Assembly (NCBI GenBank): GCA_900045905.1 | Contig: FCNS01000038.1 | Span: 62,001 to 126,000, forward strand | Length of the DNA: 64,000 nt | Direction of reading: 5' to 3' | Source of the DNA: Clostridiales bacterium CHKCI001 | GTDB taxonomy: Bacteria; Bacillota; Clostridia; Lachnospirales; Lachnospiraceae | Notes under the pieces: model-generated | The model's database searches: none | The model's input: only the letters and a program-made list of their open reading frames with translations | Told to the model about the DNA's origin: nothing | Translations under genes and position numbers: made by a program | In this document: piece by piece, positions 54,754-64,000 of the stretch | How positions within the stretch are numbered: position 1 is the first letter of the stretch | Layout of the letters: each line of letters starts with the position of its first letter

Positions 54754-56013
54754 TTAATCTTGATATGCAATCAATCCATTGCAAATGGTCATCTTTACTT
54801 TTCCAGTCAATGGTTTTCCAGTAAATGGACTATTGGAAGACTTGGAAGCAAATTGAGTTGGAGTCCAAGTTTCATTCTCGTCAAAAAGAACAAGATCGGC
54901 ACAAGCTCCTACTTCAATCGTTCCATAAGGTAAGTGATAAAGTGTTGCAGGATTAATCGTTAATTTTTCTAACAGTTCACAAAGAGATAACGAACCCTTC
55001 TTTACAAGATTTGTAATACCAAGTGCAAGAGCAGTTTCCAATCCAATAATGCCACTTGGAGCCTTTAAAAATGGTCTGGCTTTTTCATCTGCACTATGTG
55101 GAGCATGGTCAGTTGCAATTATGTCAATCGTTCCATCTTTTAATCCTTGAATAATTGCCTCTTGATCTGCCTGTGTACGAAGCGGAGGATTCATTTTGGC
55201 AAGTGTACCATATTCTAAAACCGCCTCCTCAGTTAAAGAAAAGTGATGCGGAGTAGCTTCCGCATAAACAGGAGCACCTAATTGTTTGGCAGTGCGTACA
55301 AGGGCAACGGAATTAGCAGAACTGATATGTTGAATATTGATGGTTGCCCCGCTGTAAAGAGAAAGCATACAATCTCTTGCAACTAATACATCTTCCGCAG
55401 CAGCAGGAGCTCCAAAAATGCCAAGTTTCTCAGAAACAGCACCATGATTTACACCACTGTTTATAATAAGAGTAGAATCCTCTTCATGAAAACTAATTGG
55501 AAGATTTAACGCTTTGGCACGCTGCATTGCTTCTAAAACAAGCTTCTCATCCATTAAAGGAATTCCATCATCCGTAAATCCAACTGCACCATTGGCTGCT
55601 AATTCTTCCATTTTAACAAGTTTTTCTCCCTTTAATCCCTGACTAACCGCAGCTGTGGTAAGAACACGGACTTTTTCCTTTTCTCCCTTCTTTATAACAT
55701 AAGAAAGCGTATCCAAATTGTCAACAGCAGGCTTCGTATTTGCCATACAGATCACCGTCGTATATCCACCTTTTGCAGCAGCAAGTGCACCTGTATGGAT
55801 GTCCTCCTTATAGGTTAAACCTGGATCACGAAAATGAACATGTACATCAATCAAGCCAGGAGCAACAACCAAACCAGATGCATCCACACATTCCTCATTC
55901 GGAGAAGCCTTAAAACTGCCAAGTGCAGTAATAACTCCATCCTCAATTTTAATATCCATTATCTGATCTATTTTATTCTTAGGATCAATCACACGACCAT
56001 TCTTAATAATCAT
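54754..56013 (-). CDS. pyrC: Dihydroorotase
   Basis: Closes carbamoyl aspartate to dihydroorotate in pyrimidine synthesis. The 419-residue protein is of the class-I type: zinc ligands in IDVHVHFRDPG, substrate motif ANTKP, SFHEED, NIQHISS, EATPHHFSL and IATDHAPH with the catalytic Asp. GAGAGGTGG is 7 nt before the ATG. It stands alone rather than in a pyr operon; no PyrR-type attenuator is evident upstream. Confidence 0.95.
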   Translation of the reverse strand: MIIKNGRVIDPKNKIDQIMDIKIEDGVITALGSFKASPNEECVDASGLVVAPGLIDVHVHFRDPGLTYKEDIHTGALAAAKGGYTTVICMANTKPAVDNLDTLSYVIKKGEKEKVRVLTTAAVSQGLKGEKLVKMEELAANGAVGFTDDGIPLMDEKLVLEAMQRAKALNLPISFHEEDSTLIINSGVNHGAVSEKLGIFGAPAAAEDVLVARDCMLSLYSGATINIQHISSANSVALVRTAKQLGAPVYAEATPHHFSLTEEAVLEYGTLAKMNPPLRTQADQEAIIQGLKDGTIDIIATDHAPHSADEKARPFLKAPSGIIGLETALALGITNLVKKGSLSLCELLEKLTINPATLYHLPYGTIEVGACADLVLFDENETWTPTQFASKSSNSPFTGKPLTGKVKMTICNGLIAYQD

Positions 56014-56060
56014 CTCATAACCACCTCTCTAAAATGGAATTGTTTCTCTTATTTTATCCT

Positions 56061-56090
56061 ATTTTACCCATTTTTACAATAGCCAGACAA
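56061..56090 (-). promoter_or_regulatory. pyrC: pyrC promoter
   Basis: Minus strand: TTGTCT (56085-56090), 18 bp, TAAAAT (56061-56066), about 48 bp before the start. Confidence 0.5.
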
Positions 56091-56106
56091 AAAAGAAAAA
56101 GTTCTG

Positions 56107-56135
56107 TTGTAATGGTATAGAAGATCTGCTATAAT
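56107..56135 (+). promoter_or_regulatory. Orphan plus-strand promoter before decayed CRISPR array
   Basis: TTGTAA (56107-56112), 17 bp, consensus TATAAT (56130-56135). No reading frame of note follows before the decayed CRISPR leader. It may be a leftover of a lost gene or serve a short RNA. Confidence 0.5.
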
Positions 56136-56283
56136 AAAACAAATGGAACCATAAATAAAGAAACAATAAGGGAGTTTCAGCCGCACCTTGAAAATAAAGG
56201 AAAAAGTTGATAGATAATAGTGTAAAAGTATGGAGGAATGAAATGTAAAGAAAATGGTTTAGGAATAAAAAGTAGACAGATAT

Positions 56284-56479
56284 TTGCAATTTGAAAAAAT
56301 TGTAGTATTATAGAAACGAGTAATAGAAAACATTATAGGTAATGGAAATTAACTCATTGAATATGTTTTCCATTTCAAAACCAAAGATTAAAAAATGGTA
56401 TAAGTGATTAGAATCTCATCCTTGGTTCCATTTCTATGTTTCTATATATGTATTAGAAGACACTATAAGTGATTGAAAC
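56284..56479 (+). CRISPR. Decayed CRISPR array: leader plus three degenerate repeats
   Basis: The leader promoter TTGCAA (56284-56289), 16 bp, TATTAT (56306-56311) matches the live leader at 57709. Degenerate 30-bp repeats start at 56320, 56385 and 56450, exactly 65 bp apart. The third differs from the consensus at two adjacent positions (GTATTAGAAGACAC...). The first differs at about seven. The second keeps TATAAGTGATT and weak 5' similarity. Gaps of 35 bp correspond to old spacers. Together these point to an inactive sister array. Confidence 0.75.
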
Positions 56480-57583
56480 CAGAAAACTTCCTCAGTATTT
56501 GGTAATGAAAAATATTATGGCAAGTCGTCCATATTATCTGAAAAGTGTAGTAAAACGACATGGAACTTATATTCGAGTTGTTGATACTTCACGTTTGGCT
56601 GATAATATAAAGATTAAAGGGTTAGAGATAGAAGAGGAAAATCTATCTTGGGATGAACGGATTTGCATTGGATATCCAGTTACAGAGCAAGCCATTAATA
56701 AGTTATGTCTGAATATTCGAGATTATATGAGCTGTGCGATTGTATCAGAAGAAGAAAAAAGAAATTTCCAAAGTTACAATAGATTAACTTTTAAACGGGA
56801 AAATTTCAAAAAAGTAGATGAAAAAATTTTAGCTACTAATGCATTTGTTTTACTAACTAGTAGTTATTTCCGCTTTGCAAAGATACAGTGTGCTATTTTT
56901 AAAGGGAATAATCGTGATGAATTTATTGACAAGAAAGAATATGTAGGACTGTTATATGAACAAATTGAAGGCTCTTATCAGTTTGTATTGTGTCATATTA
57001 ATCGAAGTACAGAAATTGAAGGGTTAGTTAGAAAGGATAGATATGAGCTTCCTCTTGGGGCGATTAGAGAAATGATTATTAATGCTCAGTGTCATCGGAA
57101 CTTTATAGATAATGCTTATGTGCAGATGGCTCTTTATGATGATAGACTTGAAGTTACTTCTCTAGGAATGCTTTATGAAAGATTGACTTTAGAAGAAGTA
57201 ATGAGTGGACCTTCTAAGATTAGGAATCGTGCCGTCGCAGAAATATTTAGTCGGATGGAATTGATCGAAGAATGGGGAACAGGAATACGTCGGATTTTAA
57301 AGAGAACAAAAGAATATGGCTTACCAAATCCAAAGTTTTGTGAAATTGGGGATACATTTCGGGTGAATTTTTATCGGTCAGTTGATAAAGAGCCGATAAA
57401 TTGGAATTGAGAAGAAGAGATAATTGATTATGTACAAAAATATGGATCAATTTCTAACGAAGAAGCTAGAGAAATTTTGGGATTTACACATTCAACGACT
57501 AAAAGAATTTTGAAAAAATGCTTCAAGAAGAAAAACTGAAAGAGCAAGGAAAAAGAAAAACTCGTATTTATGTATTAAAATAA
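56480..57583 (+). pseudogene. Broken AlbA_2/HATPase-type DNA-binding regulator gene
   Basis: Translation shows the end of an AlbA_2 (AAA_4) domain (YIRVVDTSRLADNIKIKGLEIEE), then the conserved ELPLGAIREMIINAQCHRNF and MELIEEWGTGIRRI segments of the RecG-C/HATPase_c_4-type regulators. Three lesions are visible. The N-terminal part is missing and the frame runs out of the CRISPR repeat. There is a TGA after NWN at 57408-57410, followed in frame by the winged-helix segment EEEIIDYVQKYGSISNEEAREILGFTHSTTKRILKK. A frameshift near 57520 then separates the final EEKLKEQGKRKTRIYVLK, ending at 57583. No function remains likely. Confidence 0.8.
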
Positions 57584-57708
57584 AAAAGGTAGAAGTTGGA
57601 TTATTAAAAAGTCTACCTATAATAGTGCAAAAATAGTAGGGGATGGACTTTTTAAGAAATGTCCTATATATAGGGAAGGAAAGTAAAATAAAAAAATATA
57701 AAAAGTAT

Positions 57709-57749
57709 TTGCAATTTCGAGAATATATGATATTATAAGAAAAAAATGG
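57709..57749 (+). promoter_or_regulatory. CRISPR leader with promoter
   Basis: TTGCAA (57709-57714), 16 bp, TATTAT (57731-57736) with TGA just upstream. Transcription would start near 57743, about seven bases before the first repeat. The spacing and hexamers are identical in the decayed leader at 56284. The leader is unusually compact. Confidence 0.65.
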
Positions 57750-59702
57750 GTATTAGAGAACACTATAAGTGATTGAAACTTGTGTACATCTATAGCAATA
57801 TCACATTGATAAAGTATGTATTAGAGAACACTATAAGTGATTGAAACTATATTCCTTTGCTCTTTCTTCTTCTCCTTCAAGTGGTATTAGAGAACACTAT
57901 AAGTGATTGAAACAATTGTTCTGGGATTTCTGCCTTTTCTGACATCCCTGTATTAGAGAACACTATAAGTGATTGAAACTTTATAGCATCTGCTAGAAAT
58001 CCCCAAATTTTTGAGTATTAGAGAACACTATAAGTGATTGAAACTCTTTTGTATCCACTGTGTTTGAATATCAGAATAGTATTAGAGAACACTATAAGTG
58101 ATTGAAACTTGCAATTTTGGGATACATGAACAGTATCAAAAAGTATTAGAGAACACTATAAGTGATTGAAACGGAGGAAAAGAAATCTCTTTCCCTTCAC
58201 AGGGTCTAGGTATTAGAGAACACTATAAGTGATTGAAACTTTTTTCTTTTATCTCTAGTTTCTTCACAATCGTAGCGTATTAGAGAACACTATAAGTGAT
58301 TGAAACTTTGCAAAATCTCCACCTCCTCCTTAGCCAGTCGTAAGTATTAGAGAACACTATAAGTGATTGAAACAAGCTTGGTAGAGATCTGCTTAAGTTT
58401 TTTACTCAGGTATTAGAGAACACTATAAGTGATTGAAACTTAAATATAGATAATCCAGATGTAGCGATTCATAAAAGTATTAGAGAACACTATAAGTGAT
58501 TGAAACACTTCCATTCTTTTTTCTCCTCTAATTTCTTCATTTGTATTAGAGAACACTATAAGTGATTGAAACTGCGTTAGGTACAATCGTAAAATGGATA
58601 ATGGATTGCGGTATTAGAGAACACTATAAGTGATTGAAACTAAGATCAATGAATACATTGAGAGTCAAATTGAAAAGTATTAGAGAACACTATAAGTGAT
58701 TGAAACTAGCGTGGTATAGCAGCTCTATATCTATGCTGCTGTACGTATTAGAGAACACTATAAGTGATTGAAACTTCATTTTTCCTTGCTGCTTTTTTGA
58801 CATAATGTACTGTATTAGAGAACACTATAAGTGATTGAAACGCATATTCCGTAGGCACGATTTCCTCGATATCTTCTGTATTAGAGAACACTATAAGTGA
58901 TTGAAACGATTCCCCGTAAGTGTCATTCAGTGTTTGCGCTATCAGTATTAGAGAACACTATAAGTGATTGAAACTTTACTTAGTATATTTATGGTAGCAG
59001 AACATATTAGTATTAGAGAACACTATAAGTGATTGAAACAGACATCTGGAAAAAAGTTGGATAAGATTGTTTTGGTATTAGAGAACACTATAAGTGATTG
59101 AAACTATTGTTTTATATAACCTTGAATATAATCATTTTCGTATTAGAGAACACTATAAGTGATTGAAACCAATCTTCTATGTTTCCGATTTCTTCTAAAA
59201 GCTTATGCGTATTAGAGAACACTATAAGTGATTGAAACTAATTTTTCACAGCAAGAGAGCTTGGATCTTGTTGGTATTAGAGAACACTATAAGTGATTGA
59301 AACAAACTATGGTTGACAAATGTTTTCAAGGCGTATATGTATTAGAGAACACTATAAGTGATTGAAACACGGAAACTGGGTATAGCCATTTTGGGACTTC
59401 TTGAATGTATTAGAGAACACTATAAGTGATTGAAACAAGGCATTGATTCCACATGCTCTTTGCATTGTTCCAGTATTAGAGAACACTATAAGTGATTGAA
59501 ACACCTGTATTCTGCATTGTTATATAGGATGACAGCGTTTGTATTAGAGAACACTATAAGTGATTGAAACAACTGGGCTTCTGTCAGTGCAGAAACGTTT
59601 GGTCTGCGTATTAGAGAACACTATAAGTGATTGAAACCTGCTAAAACTTTGGCTGAATTTTCTGCCATGAGCGTATTAGAGAAGACTATAAGTAATGGTC
59701 TC
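57750..59702 (+). CRISPR. CRISPR array, 30 repeats and 29 spacers, subtype I-B
   Basis: 30-bp repeats starting GTATTAGAGAACAC and ending GTGATTGAAAC begin at 57750, 57818, 57884 and so on to 59608. All of these read as identical, and the last repeat (59673-59702) is degenerate at its 3' half (ATGGTCTC), marking the leader-distal end. Spacers are 34-39 bp. The ATTGAAAC end gives the usual 8-nt crRNA 5' handle, so transcription is on the plus strand from the leader at 57709. Consistent repeats imply an active array; cas genes follow. Confidence 0.98.
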
Positions 59703-59763
59703 TTAAGTTAGTGGTATTAATATTATATGGTGAATTTTATACTTAAAAATGTTTAATTGGATG

Positions 59764-59792
59764 TTGCTAATTATTTTGTTATATGATAAGAT
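59764..59792 (+). promoter_or_regulatory. cas operon promoter
   Basis: TTGCTA (59764-59769), 17 bp, TGA-TAAGAT (59787-59792), about 65 bp before cas6. It shows that the cas genes need not rely on read-through from the array. Confidence 0.55.
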
Positions 59793-59856
59793 AAAAATAC
59801 AATAGTTATGTTAGTCGTGAAAAATAAAAATTTTATAGATATTTAAGGTGAATAAT

Positions 59857-60594
59857 ATGAAGTATAAATTAATTTTTCCAGTAAAAGAAGAAATTATTTT
59901 GCCGATTCAATATCAGCATATATTGCAATCGGCATTGCTTGCATGGATTGATGATTCAACTTATCAAACGTTTCTTCATGATACTGGATTTTCTTTAGGA
60001 AAAAGGTCTTATAAGTTATATACTTTTTCAAAGATATATGGAAAATTTGAATTGGATACTAGAAATAAAAAAATTATTTTTCGAGATGCGATTCATTTGT
60101 ATCTTTCCTCCTGTGATCAACGGTACTTGACGTATACGATTAAAAATATCATTTCTAATAGACCGTTAGTTTTAGGAAATTATGCTTTGACATTGGATAG
60201 AGTGGAGTATATAGAAGAAGTATATGAGGGAAATAGTTGTAACGTTCGTACACTTTCCCCAATAGCGATTTCATCTACCCTTACAAGAGCAGATGGAGCG
60301 AAAAAGCGTTATTATTATAATCCAAAGGAAAGAGAATATTCGAATATGCTTCGAGATAATTTAATTCGAAAATATAAGGCTTTCTATGAAAAAGATCCAG
60401 CAGATTCAGAATTTCATATTGAATTAATAAGGAAGGGAAAAGAAAGTCTAGTCTTTTATAAAAAAGAGGCGGTAAGAGCTTGGAATGGAGTTTTTAAAAT
60501 AAGCGGTTCAAAGGAATTGATAGAATTGGCATTAAATGCAGGATTAGGAGAAAGAAATTCTGCAGGATTTGGTTGTGTTATGAAAATTGAATAA
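59857..60594 (+). CDS. cas6: CRISPR pre-crRNA endoribonuclease Cas6
   Basis: Cas6 cuts the repeat RNA 8 nt before each spacer. The 245-residue protein has the two-ferredoxin layout, with the C-terminal glycine-rich loop NAGLGERNSAGFGCVM. An early His is in YQHILQSALLAW (about residues 23-34), the usual catalytic place. The ATG at 59857 follows AAGGTG by 6 nt; a GTG three codons earlier is part of that site. First gene of the cas operon. Confidence 0.93.
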   Translation: MKYKLIFPVKEEIILPIQYQHILQSALLAWIDDSTYQTFLHDTGFSLGKRSYKLYTFSKIYGKFELDTRNKKIIFRDAIHLYLSSCDQRYLTYTIKNIISNRPLVLGNYALTLDRVEYIEEVYEGNSCNVRTLSPIAISSTLTRADGAKKRYYYNPKEREYSNMLRDNLIRKYKAFYEKDPADSEFHIELIRKGKESLVFYKKEAVRAWNGVFKISGSKELIELALNAGLGERNSAGFGCVMKIE

Positions 60595-60602
60595 AATTAG
60601 AA

Positions 60603-62567
60603 ATGAGGGAGGATATGCAGGAAGGGATTATACAGATTGGAAAAATTATAACAGAAGGAGAAGATTTTCTCCAGTCATTGGTGGATGAAGTTCCTGTTAT
60701 GAAAAAAGGAAAGCAACGTTATATATTAAAATACTGTTTTTCGACTGAAAAAAAAGAATTGAGAATTGATATTAGTGAGCAGATGAAAAAAAGTAGCAGT
60801 AGACAATACTTGTATATCGGAAGTGCACCTGGAGCAAATTCGCCCCAGTGGTATACTACTGCTACGAATGAGCTGTATCATTTAACAGAAACAATTCCAA
60901 ATTTAATGAAACAGGATTTTGGAGAAGAATGGAATCGGAAAATTAAATGGATAGTAGAGCAGTATTTCATTGACCTGGGGGAGCGATTTACAAGTAATAA
61001 AAATCGGTATGCATTGGATCTATCATCTTACATAGAAGGAGATATACGACAAATCTATTCTCAGAATGAGGAGTCATCAGATAAGGAATTAAAAGAGGTT
61101 CTGAAAAAATCGTTACAGACTCAATTAAAAGAACTTATTAAAAAGCAAAGCAATATGAGCCTAGAGGAAATTGGATTATATGTGATAGAGATTGATGGAA
61201 TTCCATTTTGTAAGCAAAAAGAATACAAGGATGCTTTGAAGCGGGAAAAGGAAGGAACATCAAAGCCAAAAGCAAAGAGAATGCAGGAGGGACATTGTTA
61301 TTGCTGTGGTTCTACGGAACAGTTACGGGATGATATTAATATTGAGATAAAAAGTTATACAACAAATTTACATGGATTTGCAAGTAATGTGGACAAGAAA
61401 AACTATAAGAAAAATATGATTCTTTGTCAAGAATGTTTAAATGCCTATCTAGCTGGAGAAAAGTTTATTAAAAATAATTTAAGTGTATTTTTGGCTCAAT
61501 TTCATGTGTATTTATTTCCTCACTTTATTCTAGGAGATGCAATGGAAAAAGAAGAATTGCAAGAGAGATGTAGAGGAATAAAAGAAACGTTTAATACAAT
61601 GAAATCCTTCAAAAATATAACAGAGTTAAGAAAACAGATAGACGAATATGTAGAAGATTATAGAGATGAAAAGACATATTTTTTGTTAAATTTAGTTTTT
61701 TATAAGCAGAGTCAAAAAGCGGTAAAAATACAACGAATGATTCAGGACATAAATCCATCTCGATTTGCAACAATCATGAAAGCCTTAGAAGTAGTAAATA
61801 TAAGATTTGGAACTTACTTTGGAACACGATACTTTTTGAATCTGGAAATGATGTACTATCTAGTTCCGATTCGGGAGGATAGTAAAACGAGAGACATTGT
61901 ACAATATCGAAATTTGTTAAATTTATATGATGCGATTTTGACGGAGAAACGAGTGTCAGAGCAGTATTGGATTCAACAATTTGTCAATGGGATTAAGGTT
62001 TTGTATTATGAAAAAGAAGGATACAATATAAAAACAGATCCAAAGGACAAAATGAAGATGGAATTTACAGGTATTAGCCAGATAGCTATGAGGCAGTTCT
62101 TAAGGGAGGTTGGATGTTTGGAAGGAGGAAATGGTATGGATGTGGAGAAACTTCCAGTATCAGAAGAAATGAAAACTTATCTTACAGAAGGTAAATTTAC
62201 GGAAGAACAGGCTGCATTGTTTTTCTTAGGTGTGGTAATTGGGCAAATTGGAATTGAACAGTATAAACAGACCGAGACAAAACCGATTCTCAAGAAAATT
62301 AATATGAATGGTATGGACGAGAAGAAAATTATAAAGTTGGGAGATTCGGTTCAAGGAAAATTAATCCAAGAAAAAATGTATGGAAACAGTGAAGTTTTTT
62401 ATGCACAATTTTTAGAACTTTTTATTAAAAATAGAGAGACATGGGGCCTGTCTAAGGCAGAAAATGTGTTCTATTTAATGGCAGGATATCAATATTTGAC
62501 AGTAAAGGCAGTAACAAAGAAAAAAGAGAATAAAGGAGAGGAAAGAAAACAAAATGAACAGCAGTGA
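60603..62567 (+). CDS. cas8b: Cascade large subunit Cas8b (Csh1/TM1802-like)
   Basis: 654 residues. Position between cas6 and cas7 and the central zinc finger CYCCG...CQEC (about residues 227-276) identify the type I-B large subunit, which recognises the PAM and recruits Cas3. The remaining sequence is helical and poorly conserved, as usual. The ATG at 60603 lacks a good ribosome site; a Met four codons later follows GGGAGG too closely, so the start is uncertain by a few codons. Overlaps cas7 by 14 bp. Confidence 0.88.
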   Translation: MREDMQEGIIQIGKIITEGEDFLQSLVDEVPVMKKGKQRYILKYCFSTEKKELRIDISEQMKKSSSRQYLYIGSAPGANSPQWYTTATNELYHLTETIPNLMKQDFGEEWNRKIKWIVEQYFIDLGERFTSNKNRYALDLSSYIEGDIRQIYSQNEESSDKELKEVLKKSLQTQLKELIKKQSNMSLEEIGLYVIEIDGIPFCKQKEYKDALKREKEGTSKPKAKRMQEGHCYCCGSTEQLRDDINIEIKSYTTNLHGFASNVDKKNYKKNMILCQECLNAYLAGEKFIKNNLSVFLAQFHVYLFPHFILGDAMEKEELQERCRGIKETFNTMKSFKNITELRKQIDEYVEDYRDEKTYFLLNLVFYKQSQKAVKIQRMIQDINPSRFATIMKALEVVNIRFGTYFGTRYFLNLEMMYYLVPIREDSKTRDIVQYRNLLNLYDAILTEKRVSEQYWIQQFVNGIKVLYYEKEGYNIKTDPKDKMKMEFTGISQIAMRQFLREVGCLEGGNGMDVEKLPVSEEMKTYLTEGKFTEEQAALFFLGVVIGQIGIEQYKQTETKPILKKINMNGMDEKKIIKLGDSVQGKLIQEKMYGNSEVFYAQFLELFIKNRETWGLSKAENVFYLMAGYQYLTVKAVTKKKENKGEERKQNEQQ

Positions 62568-63420
62568 GATGTTATATATTTATGATGCAAAGTTGTCTAA
62601 TCCGAATGGAGATCCAGATGAGGAAAATAGGCCACGCATGGATGAAGAGATAAATCTAGTAACGGATTTAAGATTAAAACGTTATGTACGAGACTATTTT
62701 TTAGATTTGGGGAATGAACTTTATGTTCAGAAGGTAGAGGGAAAATCAGTAACTGCAGAAGAACGTGTAACGAAATTAAAGTTGGAGAAGCCTGAAGATA
62801 TTTTAAATCGTTTTATAGATGTAAGATTATTTGGAGCTACAATGCCAATTAAAAAGAACAATTTACAGTTCACAGGTCCAGTACAGTTTAATTGGGGTTA
62901 TTCCCTAAACAACGTAGATGTAATGGAAAATAGTATTACTTCCACATTTACTGCAAAAGAGGGAAAAAGTCAAGGAACAATAGGAAAGGATTATCGTGTA
63001 AAATACTCTCTTATTGCTTTTTCAGGGGTTCTTTCTGGAAGAAGAGCGGAAAAGACATTACTTCGTGAGGAAGATGTAATGTTGATGGATAAGGCTTTGA
63101 AGTATGCAATTCCGCAGCAGGCAACGAGAAGTAAAATTGGGCAGTATCCAAGACTTTATATGAGAGTGGAATATAAGGATAGTGAGACTGTCTTAGGCGA
63201 TTATCGCAGTTATTTGAAGTTAGAAAGAACAGAGGATTTAGCTGATATTTCAGAAGTTGTTTTGAAACTGGATGATTTGGTAGCGTTTTTAGAGCAGAAC
63301 AAAGAAAAGATATCTAAAATTCATTATTTCTGTAACCCACAGCTTGTATTAGAATTGAATCAGGAAAAGATTTGTTTTGAAGAGGCGATGAAATCATTTA
63401 CGCTTTGTGAAATCGGGTGA
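62554..63420 (+). CDS. cas7: Cascade backbone subunit Cas7 (Csh2-type)
   Basis: 288 residues beginning with the family hallmark EMLYIYDAKLSNPNGDPDEENRPRMD, then TDLRLKRYVRDYF and VRLFGATMPI. Cas7 polymerises along the crRNA to form the Cascade spine. Typical length. AGGAGAGG precedes the ATG, which overlaps cas8b. Confidence 0.95.
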   Translation: MNSSEMLYIYDAKLSNPNGDPDEENRPRMDEEINLVTDLRLKRYVRDYFLDLGNELYVQKVEGKSVTAEERVTKLKLEKPEDILNRFIDVRLFGATMPIKKNNLQFTGPVQFNWGYSLNNVDVMENSITSTFTAKEGKSQGTIGKDYRVKYSLIAFSGVLSGRRAEKTLLREEDVMLMDKALKYAIPQQATRSKIGQYPRLYMRVEYKDSETVLGDYRSYLKLERTEDLADISEVVLKLDDLVAFLEQNKEKISKIHYFCNPQLVLELNQEKICFEEAMKSFTLCEIG

Positions 63421-63424
63421 AAGT

Positions 63425-64000
63425 ATGGGATTGTTGATTTTTGATCTAGAGGGAAAGTTTGCTCATTTTCGTAAATATGATACAAATTCTTCTTCCCTTA
63501 CGTACTCTGCTCCTCCAAGAACTGTAATTTGTGGAATGATTGCTGCAATGCTTGGATTGAAGAAGGATAGTTATTATTCCCTATTTGCTCCGCAGAATGC
63601 TAAAATTGGAGTAAGGATTTTAAGTAAAAATCGTAAGGTGATGCAATCATTAAATTATTGGAAAATCGAAGGAACAAAAGATTTTAGAACACCTACGAAC
63701 CATACACAAATACCATTTGAGGTTCTAACAAATCAGAGAAAAGTAGCTTATCGTATTTATTTTGAACATAAAGATACAAGTATTTATACAGAATTAGAAA
63801 AACGTTTAAAGGAACAAAAGTATTATTTTGCCCCTTATTTAGGGGCTGCTCCGTTTCAATGTTATATAACCAATATAGATTATGTAACAGAAGAGTTGAT
63901 TGACAATAAAGAAAAATTGGCGTTTTCAACTATAGTGCGTATTTGTGATATTGAAGAGGGAAGTGTGAATTTTCATAATGGAAGTTTCGTGTTATCTAGA
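63425..64000 (+). CDS. cas5: Cascade subunit Cas5 (type I-B), cut by window edge
   Basis: 192 codons are visible with no stop before the right edge. The N-terminus MGLLIFDLEGKFAHFRKYDTNSSSLTYSAPPRTVICGMIAAMLGL is the classic Cas5 start, which caps the crRNA 5' handle. Later GAAPFQCYITNID also fits. The ATG lies 4 bp after the cas7 stop. cas3, cas4, cas1 and cas2 are expected beyond the window. Confidence 0.93.
   Translation, partial: MGLLIFDLEGKFAHFRKYDTNSSSLTYSAPPRTVICGMIAAMLGLKKDSYYSLFAPQNAKIGVRILSKNRKVMQSLNYWKIEGTKDFRTPTNHTQIPFEVLTNQRKVAYRIYFEHKDTSIYTELEKRLKEQKYYFAPYLGAAPFQCYITNIDYVTEELIDNKEKLAFSTIVRICDIEEGSVNFHNGSFVLSR

Noticed and set aside
56469-57410. Intact 313-codon gene starting with GTG inside a CRISPR repeat
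   Set aside because: The start lies in the repeat without a ribosome site, the N-terminal domain is truncated and the C-terminal domain continues past the stop; called a pseudogene instead.
63693-63929. 78-codon minus-strand frame near the right edge
   Set aside because: Shadow of cas5, which shows a clear family N-terminus in the plus frame.

Overview
The window is a low-GC chromosomal stretch with dense operons, strong AGGAGG-type ribosome binding sites, sigma-A promoters and U-tailed terminators. Sporulation phosphatase SpoIIE, the spoIIE-tilS-hpt-ftsH order, NADP-type glutamate dehydrogenase, pyruvate phosphate dikinase and a subtype I-B CRISPR system together suggest an anaerobic Clostridia member, most likely Lachnospiraceae. 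That placement is inferred from gene content; no rRNA is present.

Layout. 1-1.5 kb: 3' end of addB. 1.5-2.1 kb: no protein genes but two likely small RNAs. 2.1-8.4 kb: arginine biosynthesis (argG on the minus strand, argCJBD on the plus strand with ARG-box-like sites). 8.6-14.1 kb: spoIIE, tilS, hpt, ftsH. 14.5-16.6 kb: a GH13 glycosidase. 16.9-17.5 kb: five tRNA genes (Tyr, Leu, Phe, Gly, Gly), with a palindrome-rich insert in front of tRNA-Phe, followed by a dispersed repeat also found at 3.5 kb. 17.7-25 kb: VOC protein, gdhA, a GltD-like flavoprotein, an ArsR regulator with a DUF4250 gene, and ppdK. 25-31.6 kb: a candidate ncRNA, a flavin-binding protein, a MATE transporter, small membrane proteins and a four-gene two-component operon. 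31.8-36.2 kb: a beta-glucoside PTS operon under LicT-type antitermination. 36.6-43.6 kb: P-type ATPase, a second two-component system and an ABC transporter. 43.7-48.8 kb: AraC regulator, PHP phosphatase, a membrane GDPD, and VTT and small membrane proteins. 49.2-54.7 kb: a Bce-like module (FtsX-type ABC transporter, two-component system with an intramembrane-sensing-type kinase, small membrane protein). 54.7-56 kb: pyrC. 56.3-64 kb: the CRISPR region.

Cooperation. The Bce-like module appears to be one regulon: the ABC promoter and the response-regulator promoter carry a gapless, closely matching 48-bp upstream element, and the ABC and small-protein transcripts share a leader motif. The CRISPR region has a live array (29 perfect repeats plus one decayed terminal repeat, 29 spacers) with a compact promoter-bearing leader, followed by cas6-cas8b-cas7-cas5 (cut by the window edge). 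About 1.4 kb upstream there is a decayed second array: a matching leader and three degenerate repeats on an exact 65-bp period. It is separated from the live array by a broken DNA-binding/ATPase-type regulator gene.

Most central-metabolism calls are secure. Small-RNA, operator and decayed-array calls rest on sequence patterns read by eye and are marked accordingly.
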